The position numbers were made by a program, and so were the translations under genes. Below the pieces are notes generated by a model. It was not told where the DNA came from and searched no databases. It was given only the letters and a program-made list of their open reading frames with translations. Positions 52,427 through 61,793 of a stretch of 64,000 nucleotides of DNA are shown one piece after another (position 1 is the first letter of the stretch; the number at the start of each line of letters is the position of its first letter). Origin of the DNA: Chryseobacterium carnipullorum (GTDB taxonomy: Bacteria > Bacteroidota > Bacteroidia > Flavobacteriales > Weeksellaceae); NCBI RefSeq assembly GCF_900142785.1, contig NZ_FRCD01000009.1, positions 124,001 to 188,000 on the forward strand. Reading direction: 5' to 3'.

Positions 52427-53188
52427 ATGATTAAAATACGTAGTTTTTTACAGGAAACAGGCAATATCACACAGTTTACCAAAAATTACTTTCTATTAGG
52501 TTTCCGTCCACCATATGAAATAAAGGAACTGCTCGCACAATGCTATCTCATAGGTTACAAATCTTTGGGGCTTATTGCCATGACAGGCTTTATCATCGGC
52601 TTGGTTCTTACGATGCAGCTGCGGCCAAGCCTCGTACGCTATGGTGTGGAATCCCAGCTGCCTGTAATGGTAGGCATTGCCATCATCCGTGAAATAGCAC
52701 CCGTAATCGCCGCTCTCATCTTTGCAGGTAAAATTGCCAGTAGCATCGGGGCAGAGCTGGGCTCGATGCGGGTTACCGAACAGATAGACGCAATGGAAGT
52801 AAGCGGTACACATCCTTTTAAATACCTTGTTGCCACACGTGTCCTGGCTACAACATTTATGCTTCCCGTACTTATCATCCTGGCGGATGCCATTTCACTA
52901 TATGGTGCCTGGATAGGTGTTAACATTGGCGGTACAACTAGCCTGTCACTTTTCTATTCACAGGTTTTTGACTCCTTGGATTTCAGTGACATCATACCAG
53001 CTTTTATCAAAAGCTTTTTTTTTGGTTTTGCAGTGGGAATCGTGGGTGCCTATAAAGGCTATAATGCAGTAAAAGGAACACGGGGCGTGGGGAACGCCGC
53101 CAATTCAGCGGTCGTGCTCTCCTCTATCCTTATCTTCGTTTTGGACCTGATTGCGGTACAGATAACCGGCATTCTCGGATATAATTAA
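52427..53188 (+). CDS. mlaE: MlaE-type ABC transporter permease
   Basis: A 253-residue permease with five to six hydrophobic helices and the MlaE signature region EIAPVIAALIFAGKIASSIG followed by AELGSMRVTEQIDAME, the cytoplasmic helix contacting the ATPase. The ATG at 52427 was chosen over an upstream TTG. MlaE with MlaF and MlaD moves phospholipids or other lipids between inner membrane and periplasm. First of three adjacent transporter genes (gaps of 9 and 3 bases). Confidence 0.92.
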   Translation: MIKIRSFLQETGNITQFTKNYFLLGFRPPYEIKELLAQCYLIGYKSLGLIAMTGFIIGLVLTMQLRPSLVRYGVESQLPVMVGIAIIREIAPVIAALIFAGKIASSIGAELGSMRVTEQIDAMEVSGTHPFKYLVATRVLATTFMLPVLIILADAISLYGAWIGVNIGGTTSLSLFYSQVFDSLDFSDIIPAFIKSFFFGFAVGIVGAYKGYNAVKGTRGVGNAANSAVVLSSILIFVLDLIAVQITGILGYN

Positions 53189-53197
53189 ATCATCATT

Positions 53198-53965
53198 ATG
53201 GCGGAAACAAAAACAACAGCAAACGGCAATAATGACAATGGACCGGCCATCGTCATTGAAGATATTTATAAAAGCTTTGGTGAAAAAAAAGTGCTTAACG
53301 GTTTTAACCTAACGGTCGATAAGAACGAAAATGTTGTAGTTCTCGGAAAATCAGGCACGGGAAAATCTGTGCTTATCAAATGTATCGTCCGGCTTTTAAC
53401 ACCTGATAGCGGTAGGATAATGATTTCCGGGCAGGATATTGTCCAACTGGAAAATCAAGAGCTGGACAAGGCACGCTCAAAAATAGGTTTTCTTTTTCAG
53501 GGAAATGCCATCTATGACTCTATGACCATCCGCGAAAATCTGGAATTCCCTTTAAGAAGACGGTGGTTCCGGCTGAAGCAGGTTGAAATTGACGCACGGG
53601 TTGAAGAAGCACTCGATAGTGTGGGGCTTAAACATACCGTAGACCTTATGCCATCCGAATTGTCGGGAGGGATGCTGAAAAGAATAGCTCTGGCACGTAC
53701 TGTCATCCTCAAGCCGGAAATCATCCTTTATGATGAGCCTACCACCGGACTTGATACGGTAACGGCAAAAGAAATAGACAGCCTTATCATGGATATACAT
53801 AGAAAATACAAAACATCATCAATCATTATCTCACACGATATGAACTGTGTGAAAAATACGGCTGACAGAGTAGTCTTGCTGCTTGACGGAAAATGCTATG
53901 CACAAGGTACTTATCAGGAATTTGAAAGTTCTGATGACGAAAACATTAAACAATTTTTTGATTAA
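53198..53965 (+). CDS. mlaF: MlaF-type ABC transporter ATPase
   Basis: A 255-residue ABC ATPase with Walker A GKSGTGKSVLIK, signature ELSGGMLKRIALARTV and Walker B IILYDEPTTGLD, followed by the switch His in IIISHDMN. SGGM in place of the usual SGGQ is typical of the MlaF group. It powers the MlaE permease. Position between mlaE and mlaD genes confirms the role. Confidence 0.94.
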   Translation: MAETKTTANGNNDNGPAIVIEDIYKSFGEKKVLNGFNLTVDKNENVVVLGKSGTGKSVLIKCIVRLLTPDSGRIMISGQDIVQLENQELDKARSKIGFLFQGNAIYDSMTIRENLEFPLRRRWFRLKQVEIDARVEEALDSVGLKHTVDLMPSELSGGMLKRIALARTVILKPEIILYDEPTTGLDTVTAKEIDSLIMDIHRKYKTSSIIISHDMNCVKNTADRVVLLLDGKCYAQGTYQEFESSDDENIKQFFD

Positions 53966-53968
53966 AAT

Positions 53969-54967
53969 ATGAATAAAAATAATATCAAGCTCGGCTTATT
54001 TGTAATTTCGGGGCTTATACTTATGATGGCTGTTTTCTTTTACATTGGCAGCGGTTCGGGTATTTTTACCAGCAAATTTGAGCTCAGGGCAAAATTCAAA
54101 AACTCTAATGGGCTCAGGGAAGGAAGCAATGTGCTATTTTCAGGGATGCAGGCGGGTTCTGTAAAATCTGTAAAATTGTCCGAAAGGGATGATATAGAGG
54201 TCATTATGCTTATAGACAAAGATATTGCAAAGCATATAGACAATAGTGCCAAAGCCTCGATTGGAACAGAAGGCATTATCGGCAATGCGGTGGTCAATAT
54301 TTTACCTTACGGGAAGCCGGGCAGACCGGTGCAGGAAAAAGAATATCTCACGGCAGATACCAAATCAGGTGTGGATGAAATACTCAACACGCTATCGGCA
54401 AGCAACAACAATATACACGATATATCCAAATCTCTTAAAAACACTGTGCATAAAATTGACAGCAGCCAGATTTTAAAATTAATTAATGACAAGGCATTTG
54501 CCGAAAACTTAAAATTATCCATCCTGAAAATACGCCAAAGCACGGAAAATATAGAAAACCTGAGCAGTACTGCAGAAGCCATCATTACGTCTACACGCCA
54601 GGGAAAAGGAGCAACGGGACTTCTCCTTGCCAACAAAGATTTTGAGTCCCAGCTTAAGCAGACTTTCAATAACGTCAATGCCGCCAGCAATAATCTTAAT
54701 ACAGTAAGCAATGAACTTATCACAGTTGGTAAAAACCTGCAGACATTCAGTAAAAATATAGAAAATGGAAAAGGACCGGTAAATGCCCTTATCACTGATA
54801 CCGTTCTTACAAAAAACATCAATAACAGCCTTTACAATATCGAAAAGGGAACCGAAGGCTTCAACCAGAATATGGAGGCTCTGAAGCATAATTTTCTCTT
54901 CAGAGGTTACTTCCGCAAACAGGAAAAAAAGAAAAGGGAAACCGAAAAACAGAATCTCCAAAGATAA
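53969..54967 (+). CDS. mlaD: MlaD/MCE-family lipid transport protein
   Basis: A 332-residue protein with a single N-terminal membrane anchor (LGLFVISGLILMMAVFFYI) and one MCE domain (residues about 35-115; LRAKFKNSNGLREGSNVLFS), then a long helical region suited to form a periplasmic needle or coil, and a basic tail. MCE proteins carry lipids across the periplasm. No MlaA, MlaB or MlaC gene is next to it. With the hydratases and lipase around it, fatty acids or their hydroxylated products are plausible cargo. Confidence 0.9.
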   Translation: MNKNNIKLGLFVISGLILMMAVFFYIGSGSGIFTSKFELRAKFKNSNGLREGSNVLFSGMQAGSVKSVKLSERDDIEVIMLIDKDIAKHIDNSAKASIGTEGIIGNAVVNILPYGKPGRPVQEKEYLTADTKSGVDEILNTLSASNNNIHDISKSLKNTVHKIDSSQILKLINDKAFAENLKLSILKIRQSTENIENLSSTAEAIITSTRQGKGATGLLLANKDFESQLKQTFNNVNAASNNLNTVSNELITVGKNLQTFSKNIENGKGPVNALITDTVLTKNINNSLYNIEKGTEGFNQNMEALKHNFLFRGYFRKQEKKKRETEKQNLQR

Positions 54968-54974
54968 CATTATT

Positions 54975-55011
54975 GGAATATCAGCACATACAATTAGAAT
55001 TTTGGGATATA
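54975..55011 (+). promoter_or_regulatory. Candidate AraC site upstream of second oleate hydratase
   Basis: GAATTTTGGGATATAT at 54996-55011 resembles the motif GAATTWTGGTATAT of the other two promoter regions. A weaker copy GAATATCAGCACATAC begins exactly 21 bases upstream at 54975. Confidence 0.5.
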
Positions 55012-55094
55012 TAAAGTGAAAGCAATATGTGTAACTTTATTAAACAAAAACAAGGTTATTTTATCATATATTATAAACTAAAAAAAATCTAATT

Positions 55095-56864
55095 ATGTAT
55101 TACAGTAATGGGAATTACGAAGCATTTGCCCGCCCGAAAAAACCGGCAAATATTGAACAGAAATCTGCCGTACTTATCGGTTCTGGATTAGCTTCATTGG
55201 CCGCCGCAGCTTTTTTGATACGCGATGCGCAAATGGAAGGAAACAAAATCCGTATTCTGGAAGAATTAGCTTTACCCGGTGGCAGTATGGACGGTATCTG
55301 GAATGAGCAGAAAGGCTACATCATACGAGGCGGACGGGAAATGGAAACACATTTCGAAACCCTCTGGGATTTGTTCCGCTCGATACCCTCATTAGAAACG
55401 GAAGGCGTTTCCGTACTGGACGAATATTATTGGCTCAATAAAGAAGACCCTAGCTTTTCCCACGCCCGTGTTATCGAAAACCGTGGAGAAAGACTGCCCA
55501 CGGATGGCAAGCTTACACTTTCCCAGAAAGCCATCCACGAACTTATAGCGCTGGTTCTTCTTCCTGAAGAAAAACTACAGGATGTACAGATAGACCAGGT
55601 ATTTACAGAAGAATTTTTCCAATCCAACTTTTGGACCTACTGGGCTACGATGTTCGCATTCGAACCCTGGGCAAGTGCGATGGAAATGCGCCGATATGTT
55701 CTTCGTTTCATCCATCACGTTGGCAGCATAGCAGATATGTCCTCACTACGCTTCACGAAATACAACCAATATGAATCACTGATTCGTCCGTTGGTAAGCT
55801 ACCTTGAGTCCCACGGTGTTACCTTCCAGTATGATAGCCAGGTTCAGAACATACTTGTAGAAAATGAAAACGGCAAAAAAGTAGCGAAGAAAATCGAATA
55901 TATTAAGAATGGCAATGCAGAAAGCATCAGCCTGACCGAAAACGACCTGGTGTTTGTTACCAACGGCTCCATTACCGAAAGCAGTACATACGGTGACAAT
56001 CATAACCCTGCTCCTGTTGCTGACGGCATTGGCGGAAGTTGGCAACTTTGGCAGAATCTGGCAGACCAGGATGATGCCTTTGGAAAACCCGAAAAGTTCT
56101 ACAAAAACATTCCCGAAGCCAACTGGGTAATCTCCGGAAGCATTACCTTCTTCGACGAAAAAGTGATTCCGTATATAGAAAAAATAACAAAAAAAGACCC
56201 AAGAAGCGGTTCTATAGTGACTAGCGGACCTGTCACAATAAACGATTCTAACTGGTGGTATGGCTTTTCCATCAGCAGACAGCCCCACTTCAAGGCTCAG
56301 AAAAAAAATGAAGTAATTGTTTGGGTTTATGGGTTGTATTCTCATAAACCAGGAAATTATATCCAAAAGAAAATTACGGAAGCCACGGGGATAGAGCTTT
56401 GCAAAGAATTTTTATACCATATTGGTGTTTCTGAAAATGAAATTGCAGAAATTGCACAAGCTGCCAACAGCATCCCTTGCCGTATGCCTTATATCACATC
56501 TTACTTTATGCCTCGTGCATTGGGAGACCGCCCATTGGTGGTTCCGGAGGGTTCTGTGAACCTTGCTTTTATCGGTAATTTTGCCGAAACTGGAAAAGAC
56601 ACCGTATTCACGACCGAATATTCCGTGCGTACAGCAATGGAGGCAGTTTACACCCTTTTGGATGTAGACAGAGGTGTCCCGGAAGTTTTTGCTTCTTCAT
56701 ATGACATCAGGGTACTGCTGAAATCCATCTATCACCTTAATGACAATAAAAACCTAAATGAAATTGAATTTCCTTGGTTGATTTCAATCCTTGAAAAATA
56801 TGGTGTCAAGAAAATAGAAGGTACTTATGTTGAAGAGATTTTAAAAGAAGCCAAGTTGTTATAA
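55095..56864 (+). CDS. ohyA: Oleate hydratase, classical type
   Basis: A 589-residue FAD-dependent fatty-acid hydratase with Rossmann motif [34 protein letters not shown], and the classical catalytic stretch [19 protein letters not shown] containing the Glu equivalent to E122 of the Elizabethkingia meningoseptica enzyme. C-terminal extension relative to the first copy is present. It converts oleate and related unsaturated acids to 10-hydroxy acids, which detoxifies them. It is followed by a strong terminator and has its own promoter-type motif. Confidence 0.95.
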   Translation: MYYSNGNYEAFARPKKPANIEQKSAVLIGSGLASLAAAAFLIRDAQMEGNKIRILEELALPGGSMDGIWNEQKGYIIRGGREMETHFETLWDLFRSIPSLETEGVSVLDEYYWLNKEDPSFSHARVIENRGERLPTDGKLTLSQKAIHELIALVLLPEEKLQDVQIDQVFTEEFFQSNFWTYWATMFAFEPWASAMEMRRYVLRFIHHVGSIADMSSLRFTKYNQYESLIRPLVSYLESHGVTFQYDSQVQNILVENENGKKVAKKIEYIKNGNAESISLTENDLVFVTNGSITESSTYGDNHNPAPVADGIGGSWQLWQNLADQDDAFGKPEKFYKNIPEANWVISGSITFFDEKVIPYIEKITKKDPRSGSIVTSGPVTINDSNWWYGFSISRQPHFKAQKKNEVIVWVYGLYSHKPGNYIQKKITEATGIELCKEFLYHIGVSENEIAEIAQAANSIPCRMPYITSYFMPRALGDRPLVVPEGSVNLAFIGNFAETGKDTVFTTEYSVRTAMEAVYTLLDVDRGVPEVFASSYDIRVLLKSIYHLNDNKNLNEIEFPWLISILEKYGVKKIEGTYVEEILKEAKLL

Positions 56865-56901
56865 AAGATTTTTTTAATTTAATTATTTATACAATTATAA
56901 A

Positions 56902-56936
56902 AAGAGGCTGTTACAAAGCAACAGCCTCTTTTTATT
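56902..56936 (+). terminator. Strong intrinsic terminator after second oleate hydratase
   Basis: AAGAGGCTGTT (56902-56912) and AACAGCCTCTT (56920-56930) form a perfect 11-bp stem followed by TTTATTTT; the A-run before it could also serve leftward transcripts. Confidence 0.9.
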
Positions 56937-57089
56937 TTGAAAATGAATCTACATATACTTTTCTAATTCCCCTCTGTTGAAATCCATTTCTCATCTTTAA
57001 AATAAAAGGGAAATTTCCTAGAAATAGCAGTATCACATAAATTTCCAGGATATTAGCATTTGATTTTCGATTTTCTTATTTATAATATT

Positions 57090-58226
57090 TTACAATTTAT
57101 AAAACTCCGGATTGAATGCTTCCTCCAAGTTCTTTGGTTCTTGACGTTTTTTGTGGTTCAGCTCGTGTCTTGAGGTTGAAGATGTTACATACGCTGACTG
57201 TCGTGAACGCTGTAAATTTCCAATCGGTGAATTCTCTTCGATGGTTCTAAACGGTGTAAAAGACAGATTTTCCATAATTTCAAAATTACCATCCTCAGGA
57301 ACCGATTGTTTTGGTATTGTGATTTTTGCCACCGTACGGAATGGTGATAATTCCTGCGACCATTTTTTTGTAAGGTCATTCACAGGCATTTCTTTCAGGT
57401 CTTTGCAAAGTTGTATTTGCAACTCAAATGTAAGTTCTTTTTGAGCTATTTCTTTGATAATTCCTTTTCTGTACGGCCATTCTGCGCTGTCTAGATCAAT
57501 ATCTTTTTCCGTGATGGCGTTCTTGGTCTGCTCAGTTGGGATCACTCTTACTTTGGCGATATAATCACCGTGGCGTACCGCTCCCATACTGTAAAATTCG
57601 TAAAGAAAACTGTTGATGGAAGGGATTTTTTCAAAAGTTTTAAGAGCGCCCAATTCCTTCAAAGCCTCAAAATTTGGAAATGCTTTTTTATTTTCGGTGA
57701 CCCAAAGTGTGGCAAATTCCAATTTTCCCAAGGCTCCCTTTTCAAAGAAATCATTTAGCTTTAAAAAAAGCTTTGAAATGAAAACATAATGTTCTGCCGA
57801 GTTACAGAAAAACACGGGATTATTAATCAGGTTAAAATCAACATTGGGAGAATCTTCCTCTCCGGGAGATAATTTTTTGCCATCTATCCCAAAAATCTTT
57901 AAAGCAAATCCTTGTGCATTACCGCTTAGTTTATCGGGCAAAACTCTGGACGAACCATTGGAAAAGCGAACTGCTGCCTGGTGTGTTCCGGGTTTCGCAT
58001 AAATGCCCTGCGCCAGTTCTTTGGGCAGATTATCCAAAATTTCAACCTCTGCTTTCAGCACTGCATAGCCATTGGCGTGCGCATCTCTTGTATGATGGGT
58101 CGCCCTGCTTAGGTTTGGCGTATTTTTGATGTATTCGCGGATATCGTTATTAATGGTGGTAATATACTCATCGAAATTTTCTGGAATTTCTTCCACTTCG
58201 TAACTGTACTTGATGTATTCTTCCAT
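57090..58226 (-). CDS. Catalase-like heme protein
   Basis: A 378-residue protein of the catalase-related superfamily. The distal histidine region is seen in SRATHHTRDAHANGYAVLKA, followed by AAVRFSNGSS and DSPNVDFNLINNPVFFCNS, which are in the usual catalase order although more divergent and shorter than true catalases. Catalase-related proteins include enzymes that act on lipid hydroperoxides (for example allene oxide synthase-like). Last gene of an operon with a DyP peroxidase; lipid peroxide handling is the inferred role. Confidence 0.8.
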   Translation of the reverse strand: MEEYIKYSYEVEEIPENFDEYITTINNDIREYIKNTPNLSRATHHTRDAHANGYAVLKAEVEILDNLPKELAQGIYAKPGTHQAAVRFSNGSSRVLPDKLSGNAQGFALKIFGIDGKKLSPGEEDSPNVDFNLINNPVFFCNSAEHYVFISKLFLKLNDFFEKGALGKLEFATLWVTENKKAFPNFEALKELGALKTFEKIPSINSFLYEFYSMGAVRHGDYIAKVRVIPTEQTKNAITEKDIDLDSAEWPYRKGIIKEIAQKELTFELQIQLCKDLKEMPVNDLTKKWSQELSPFRTVAKITIPKQSVPEDGNFEIMENLSFTPFRTIEENSPIGNLQRSRQSAYVTSSTSRHELNHKKRQEPKNLEEAFNPEFYKL

Positions 58227-58237
58227 AGTGCTTTTTT

Positions 58238-59596
58238 TTATTTTAATTCGCTAATCCATTTTAAAGCAGAAATGCTTGGGATAAAACAATATTCGCCGCC
58301 TTTCACGATGTTGTAGGTCTGCAAACCACGGTATCTTTTGATGAGGGGTTCTCCCGGTGCAGAAAACAGTGCGTCTTCGTCCTGTACACCGATCATAGGA
58401 TCTTTTTCTGTTCCCAGATTTTGGGCGTTACCATCGTTTGCCCATTGTTTTTGAAGAAATTCCAGTGTTCCCATTGCATCAGCACTAATGCCAATAAAGT
58501 ACTGTCCACGTTCCTTACCGTCATTTTTGGTTACCTCCGGCGGAACAATGTCGCCAAAAGTTACACTTTTTCTGATAATCCTGTGCAAACGTTCATCCTC
58601 CAAAACAAAAGATTTGGAATCTCTTGGGTTCATCCTGCGGATATGCGAACTGAACGGACACTTTTTACCGTACTCATCATTCTTGAAAGAAAAATCATTG
58701 TTTTTTTGCATATCATCTCCTAGCGATTTATCATCCTTTTCGGGAGCTAAAACCAAAGGTGCACCACTTCGCCAGCGACCTACCATTTTAGCAGCCAAGA
58801 GCTCTCCCTCTTCCGGCGAAGAAGAATTTTCTTTAACGAACTGATTAAATTCCGCCACTTGGCTCTGGTACTTTCTGAAAACCATAAAAGAACCGTTCTT
58901 CCCTAAAACTTCAGGCTGTGGAAACGGCTTTATGGTGCCGGCTTCTCCAGGATAGCCCAGTATAAATTCGCCTGCTTTAAGCGGGCGGTCAAATCCAGCC
59001 GGAACTTCTATCCCACTGCCTTCAATTTCCGGGTTGCTAATACCGTCTCTGAATCCGAACACATTTTTAACCTCTTCAGATACGCTGAAATTGTGACTCA
59101 AGATTACTTCTATGCCTCTATTATCAGCCAATTTAGACCGAAATTCCTCCAGCTTGCTTTTCCACGCCTCTTCATTGTTGGCGATAATCGCCGCAGCGAT
59201 GTGAATATGCGACCTTTTAAAAACCCTTTCCCAGTTTTTGGGGTCATTGACACCAATGTCATATAGAAAACGGGAGCGGTCTGCCATTCCTTCCTTGAAG
59301 GATTCGGGGAAAGTCTCAAGCGACTCTTTAGGCACGCCGATTTTTTCCAGACCTTTATAAGTGAACGTCAACGTAACCGATGCCCCTTCATTCTTATGCC
59401 AGTCTTCCGCAGAACTCACAATCGGCAAGAGTTTTTGGAGCATTTGTCTGGCTGCCACAGCATCTTTGATTTCAATGATTGCCACCGTTCCGAAATACGG
59501 AATAGGGCGGCTTCTGAGAATTAAGGCCTGTATTTCGTTCAGCTCAATTTCTACTTTATTGGGATTGAATATCCGCTTTAAAAATTCCAATGCCAT
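58238..59596 (-). CDS. DyP-type heme peroxidase
   Basis: A 452-residue dye-decolourising peroxidase. The GFRDG motif (VFGFRDGISNPEIEGSG) with catalytic Asp, the distal Arg in MVGRWRSGAPLV and the proximal heme His in CPFSSHIRRMNPR identify it. The long form corresponds to the larger DyP classes. No signal peptide is present, so it is cytoplasmic unless exported with a partner. It is 2 bases after the upstream gene and 11 bases before the catalase-like gene. Confidence 0.92.
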   Translation of the reverse strand: MALEFLKRIFNPNKVEIELNEIQALILRSRPIPYFGTVAIIEIKDAVAARQMLQKLLPIVSSAEDWHKNEGASVTLTFTYKGLEKIGVPKESLETFPESFKEGMADRSRFLYDIGVNDPKNWERVFKRSHIHIAAAIIANNEEAWKSKLEEFRSKLADNRGIEVILSHNFSVSEEVKNVFGFRDGISNPEIEGSGIEVPAGFDRPLKAGEFILGYPGEAGTIKPFPQPEVLGKNGSFMVFRKYQSQVAEFNQFVKENSSSPEEGELLAAKMVGRWRSGAPLVLAPEKDDKSLGDDMQKNNDFSFKNDEYGKKCPFSSHIRRMNPRDSKSFVLEDERLHRIIRKSVTFGDIVPPEVTKNDGKERGQYFIGISADAMGTLEFLQKQWANDGNAQNLGTEKDPMIGVQDEDALFSAPGEPLIKRYRGLQTYNIVKGGEYCFIPSISALKWISELK

Positions 59597-59598
59597 AC

Positions 59599-60150
59599 TT
59601 AGATTTTATTTGCTTCGTCAATCGCCCTATTAAGTCCGGTAATGATTTTATCATTTCTCCTCACATCATTTACAGTAAGATGCGGAACACCAACATACCA
59701 GCCGGTCGCGGTAATCTGATGGTCTAGAATGAACTGTTTTACACTCGGGTCTTTTATGCCCGGCCAGCCTTCCACATTACCGAAAATGATGTCCATCAGC
59801 TGCGGAATTTTTGTGGCGAAATCATCAATATAAGCATCCCAGTCGCCATCATAAGCCGTGCAGAAAAGAATCTTGGTATCGTTATCAAATAAAACGATAC
59901 GCAGGTCGTGCAGTGTTCCTACTTTGGTTGCCCCTTTCAGGTTTCCGCCTGCAATTTCCATTATGGTCCTGAGGTTTTCTGCACCTCCCGGTTTAAGGTC
60001 TGCCATCGCCGTTAACTCAGATACACGCCCAGAGCGTAACCCTTTTTTGCCGGCAGATGTAGTGGAATGGTCGTAACCATCATCAATACCTTCACTGAAA
60101 TTCGCCTTTGCCAATTCGGCAGTCAATTTGATTTTGTCTATGAAACCCAT
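59599..60150 (-). CDS. Conserved protein heading the peroxidase operon
   Basis: A 183-residue soluble protein with no secure family. Landmarks are LRIVLFDNDTKILFCTAYDGDWDAYIDDF and a WYVGVPHLTVNDVRRND end, together a ferredoxin-like alpha/beta pattern that resembles half of a DyP or chlorite-dismutase fold (cited here as LFDNDTKILFCTAYDG and DWDAYIDDF). It is the first gene of an operon with DyP and catalase-like genes, and may be a heme or lipid-binding partner. This is inferred from context. Confidence 0.65.
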   Translation of the reverse strand: MGFIDKIKLTAELAKANFSEGIDDGYDHSTTSAGKKGLRSGRVSELTAMADLKPGGAENLRTIMEIAGGNLKGATKVGTLHDLRIVLFDNDTKILFCTAYDGDWDAYIDDFATKIPQLMDIIFGNVEGWPGIKDPSVKQFILDHQITATGWYVGVPHLTVNDVRRNDKIITGLNRAIDEANKI

Positions 60151-60220
60151 AATTCAGATTTTTGATTAATTATTCACATTGTTTTTTGAGATAAAAACAA
60201 TAATTTTCAAGAGTGTACTA

Positions 60221-60284
60221 CAAATGTAAAGCCACAGGCAGCCTTAAAAATATACCAAAATTCGTATATTATGTACTAAAACTC
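60221..60284 (-). promoter_or_regulatory. Promoter and candidate AraC sites of the peroxidase operon
   Basis: On the minus strand, GAATTTTGGTATAT (60250-60263) matches the oleate hydratase motif in 13 of 14 bases. A second copy GAGTTTTAGTACAT (60271-60284) is placed exactly 21 bases upstream, and a -7 type box TACATTTG (60221-60228) lies downstream. The proximal copy is also within an inverted repeat AATATAC/GTATATT (60249-60270). Confidence 0.55.
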
Positions 60285-60398
60285 CCTAATCCCACCTATT
60301 TGCTTTAAAAGCTTCAATTGATAAAAGGAAATATCTTATCTTTAATCTTGTTGTAATTTTGAGAGAATAAAACCTATTTAACTATAAAAAATCAATCT

Positions 60399-61793
60399 TT
60401 ATAATTGAGATTTCTCAATATTATTTATACTGTTGATTATTTCTTCAATATCAGAGTTATTTACACTAAAAATTGTATCAAATATGTGTTTTACTGAACT
60501 TAAACCTTTAGTTAAATTAGCAGTTAATTCAAGCTCTTTAAAACTTGTTATCAATGAGTTAATTTTATAAGTTAATTCTTTTTCTGTAAATACTATGTTA
60601 TTTTCTAAAGAATGAGAATCAAAATTTCTTTTGATTATTCTTAAGTTTATAATTGAAGGTGAAAATAAAAATTTGCTTAAAGAACGTATAAGTCCAAAAG
60701 AGGAAGTATTCATATTTTTATGAGGTAAAGACCCAAGACCAACCACGTGATACTTTTGACGAAGTGACTTACTTATGAAATAAGCATCTCTCCAACTCGT
60801 TGTTAATATAGCAATATCGGATAATTCAGCTTTACCATCACTTATAAGCTTGGCTATGGTATTAGCTATGTAATCATTATTATTGTCATTTTTGGTTTCA
60901 CAAATTACTATATCAAAATTAAAGTCTTTGTACTTTGAATCATTCTGTAATTCAATATGATCTTTAAAAAGAATTGAGTATCCTTTAACTATATTTGTAG
61001 TAGAACGATATGTTGTATCTAAATTTTCTATTTCTGCTTGAAAATCATATGATGCTCTACTGAATGCATTATCAATAGCTCCAGCAAAGGCATATATTTT
61101 TTGTTTTTCATCTCCAACCATAAAAAATGTACAATCTTCAGATTCATTTCGAATAGCCTTTAAAATTTCGTATTGAAATATATTTGTATCCTGAAACTCA
61201 TCAATCGATATTTCGTAAAATTTATTTGCTATAGATTGTGCAACAAAATCATTTTCAGAAACAATCTTATGTGATTTGAATAAAATTTCATTGAAATCTA
61301 TTGCCTTTTTATCTCTTAAGAAATTGAAATATAATTCAGAAATATATATCCACGATTCAATGTTATCAGTATTTGAACAATCTAAATCACCATTTAAAAG
61401 TCTTTTTATTTTACTTAGTTCATCAAGTGGATTATCTCCTAACTCAATATCGGAGTTTATTTCTATAAATTCTTTCAGCTCATCATATGAAATTATTCTT
61501 GGCTTATGCCATTTGTAAATCCAAGAAAAGGGTCTTAATATAAATTCAAGGCAAAATCTATGAATTGTACCAATAAATATATCTTTATCATCGGTATTTA
61601 ATCTACTAGCAATTTCATCTGCGGCAGCATTTGTATAAGTTATAAGAGCTAAAGACTTATGTTTAGGAATAGACTCAAGTTTTTTTTGTGCTCTAGCAAT
61701 TAGAGTTTTTGTTTTACCTGTTCCTGGAGAGGCGCTTACTATTGTATTTCCAGAGATTTCAAATGCTGCTTTCTTCTGCCTACTATTTAGCAT
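60399..61793 (-). CDS. UvrD-type helicase, GajB-like (Gabija)
   Basis: A 464-residue superfamily 1 helicase: Walker A SASPGTGKTKTLIARAQ, motif Ia ITYTNAAADEIASRL, Walker B EISIDEFQDTN, motif III MVGDEKQKIYAFAGA, and DTTYRSTTNIV (motif IV). It is shorter than UvrD or Rep and similar in size to GajB of the Gabija antiphage system. The 3' end of an OLD-type nuclease reading frame overlaps its start, as in gajA-gajB. Since that partner is truncated, the system is probably inactive as it stands. Confidence 0.8.
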   Translation of the reverse strand: MLNSRQKKAAFEISGNTIVSASPGTGKTKTLIARAQKKLESIPKHKSLALITYTNAAADEIASRLNTDDKDIFIGTIHRFCLEFILRPFSWIYKWHKPRIISYDELKEFIEINSDIELGDNPLDELSKIKRLLNGDLDCSNTDNIESWIYISELYFNFLRDKKAIDFNEILFKSHKIVSENDFVAQSIANKFYEISIDEFQDTNIFQYEILKAIRNESEDCTFFMVGDEKQKIYAFAGAIDNAFSRASYDFQAEIENLDTTYRSTTNIVKGYSILFKDHIELQNDSKYKDFNFDIVICETKNDNNNDYIANTIAKLISDGKAELSDIAILTTSWRDAYFISKSLRQKYHVVGLGSLPHKNMNTSSFGLIRSLSKFLFSPSIINLRIIKRNFDSHSLENNIVFTEKELTYKINSLITSFKELELTANLTKGLSSVKHIFDTIFSVNNSDIEEIINSINNIEKSQL

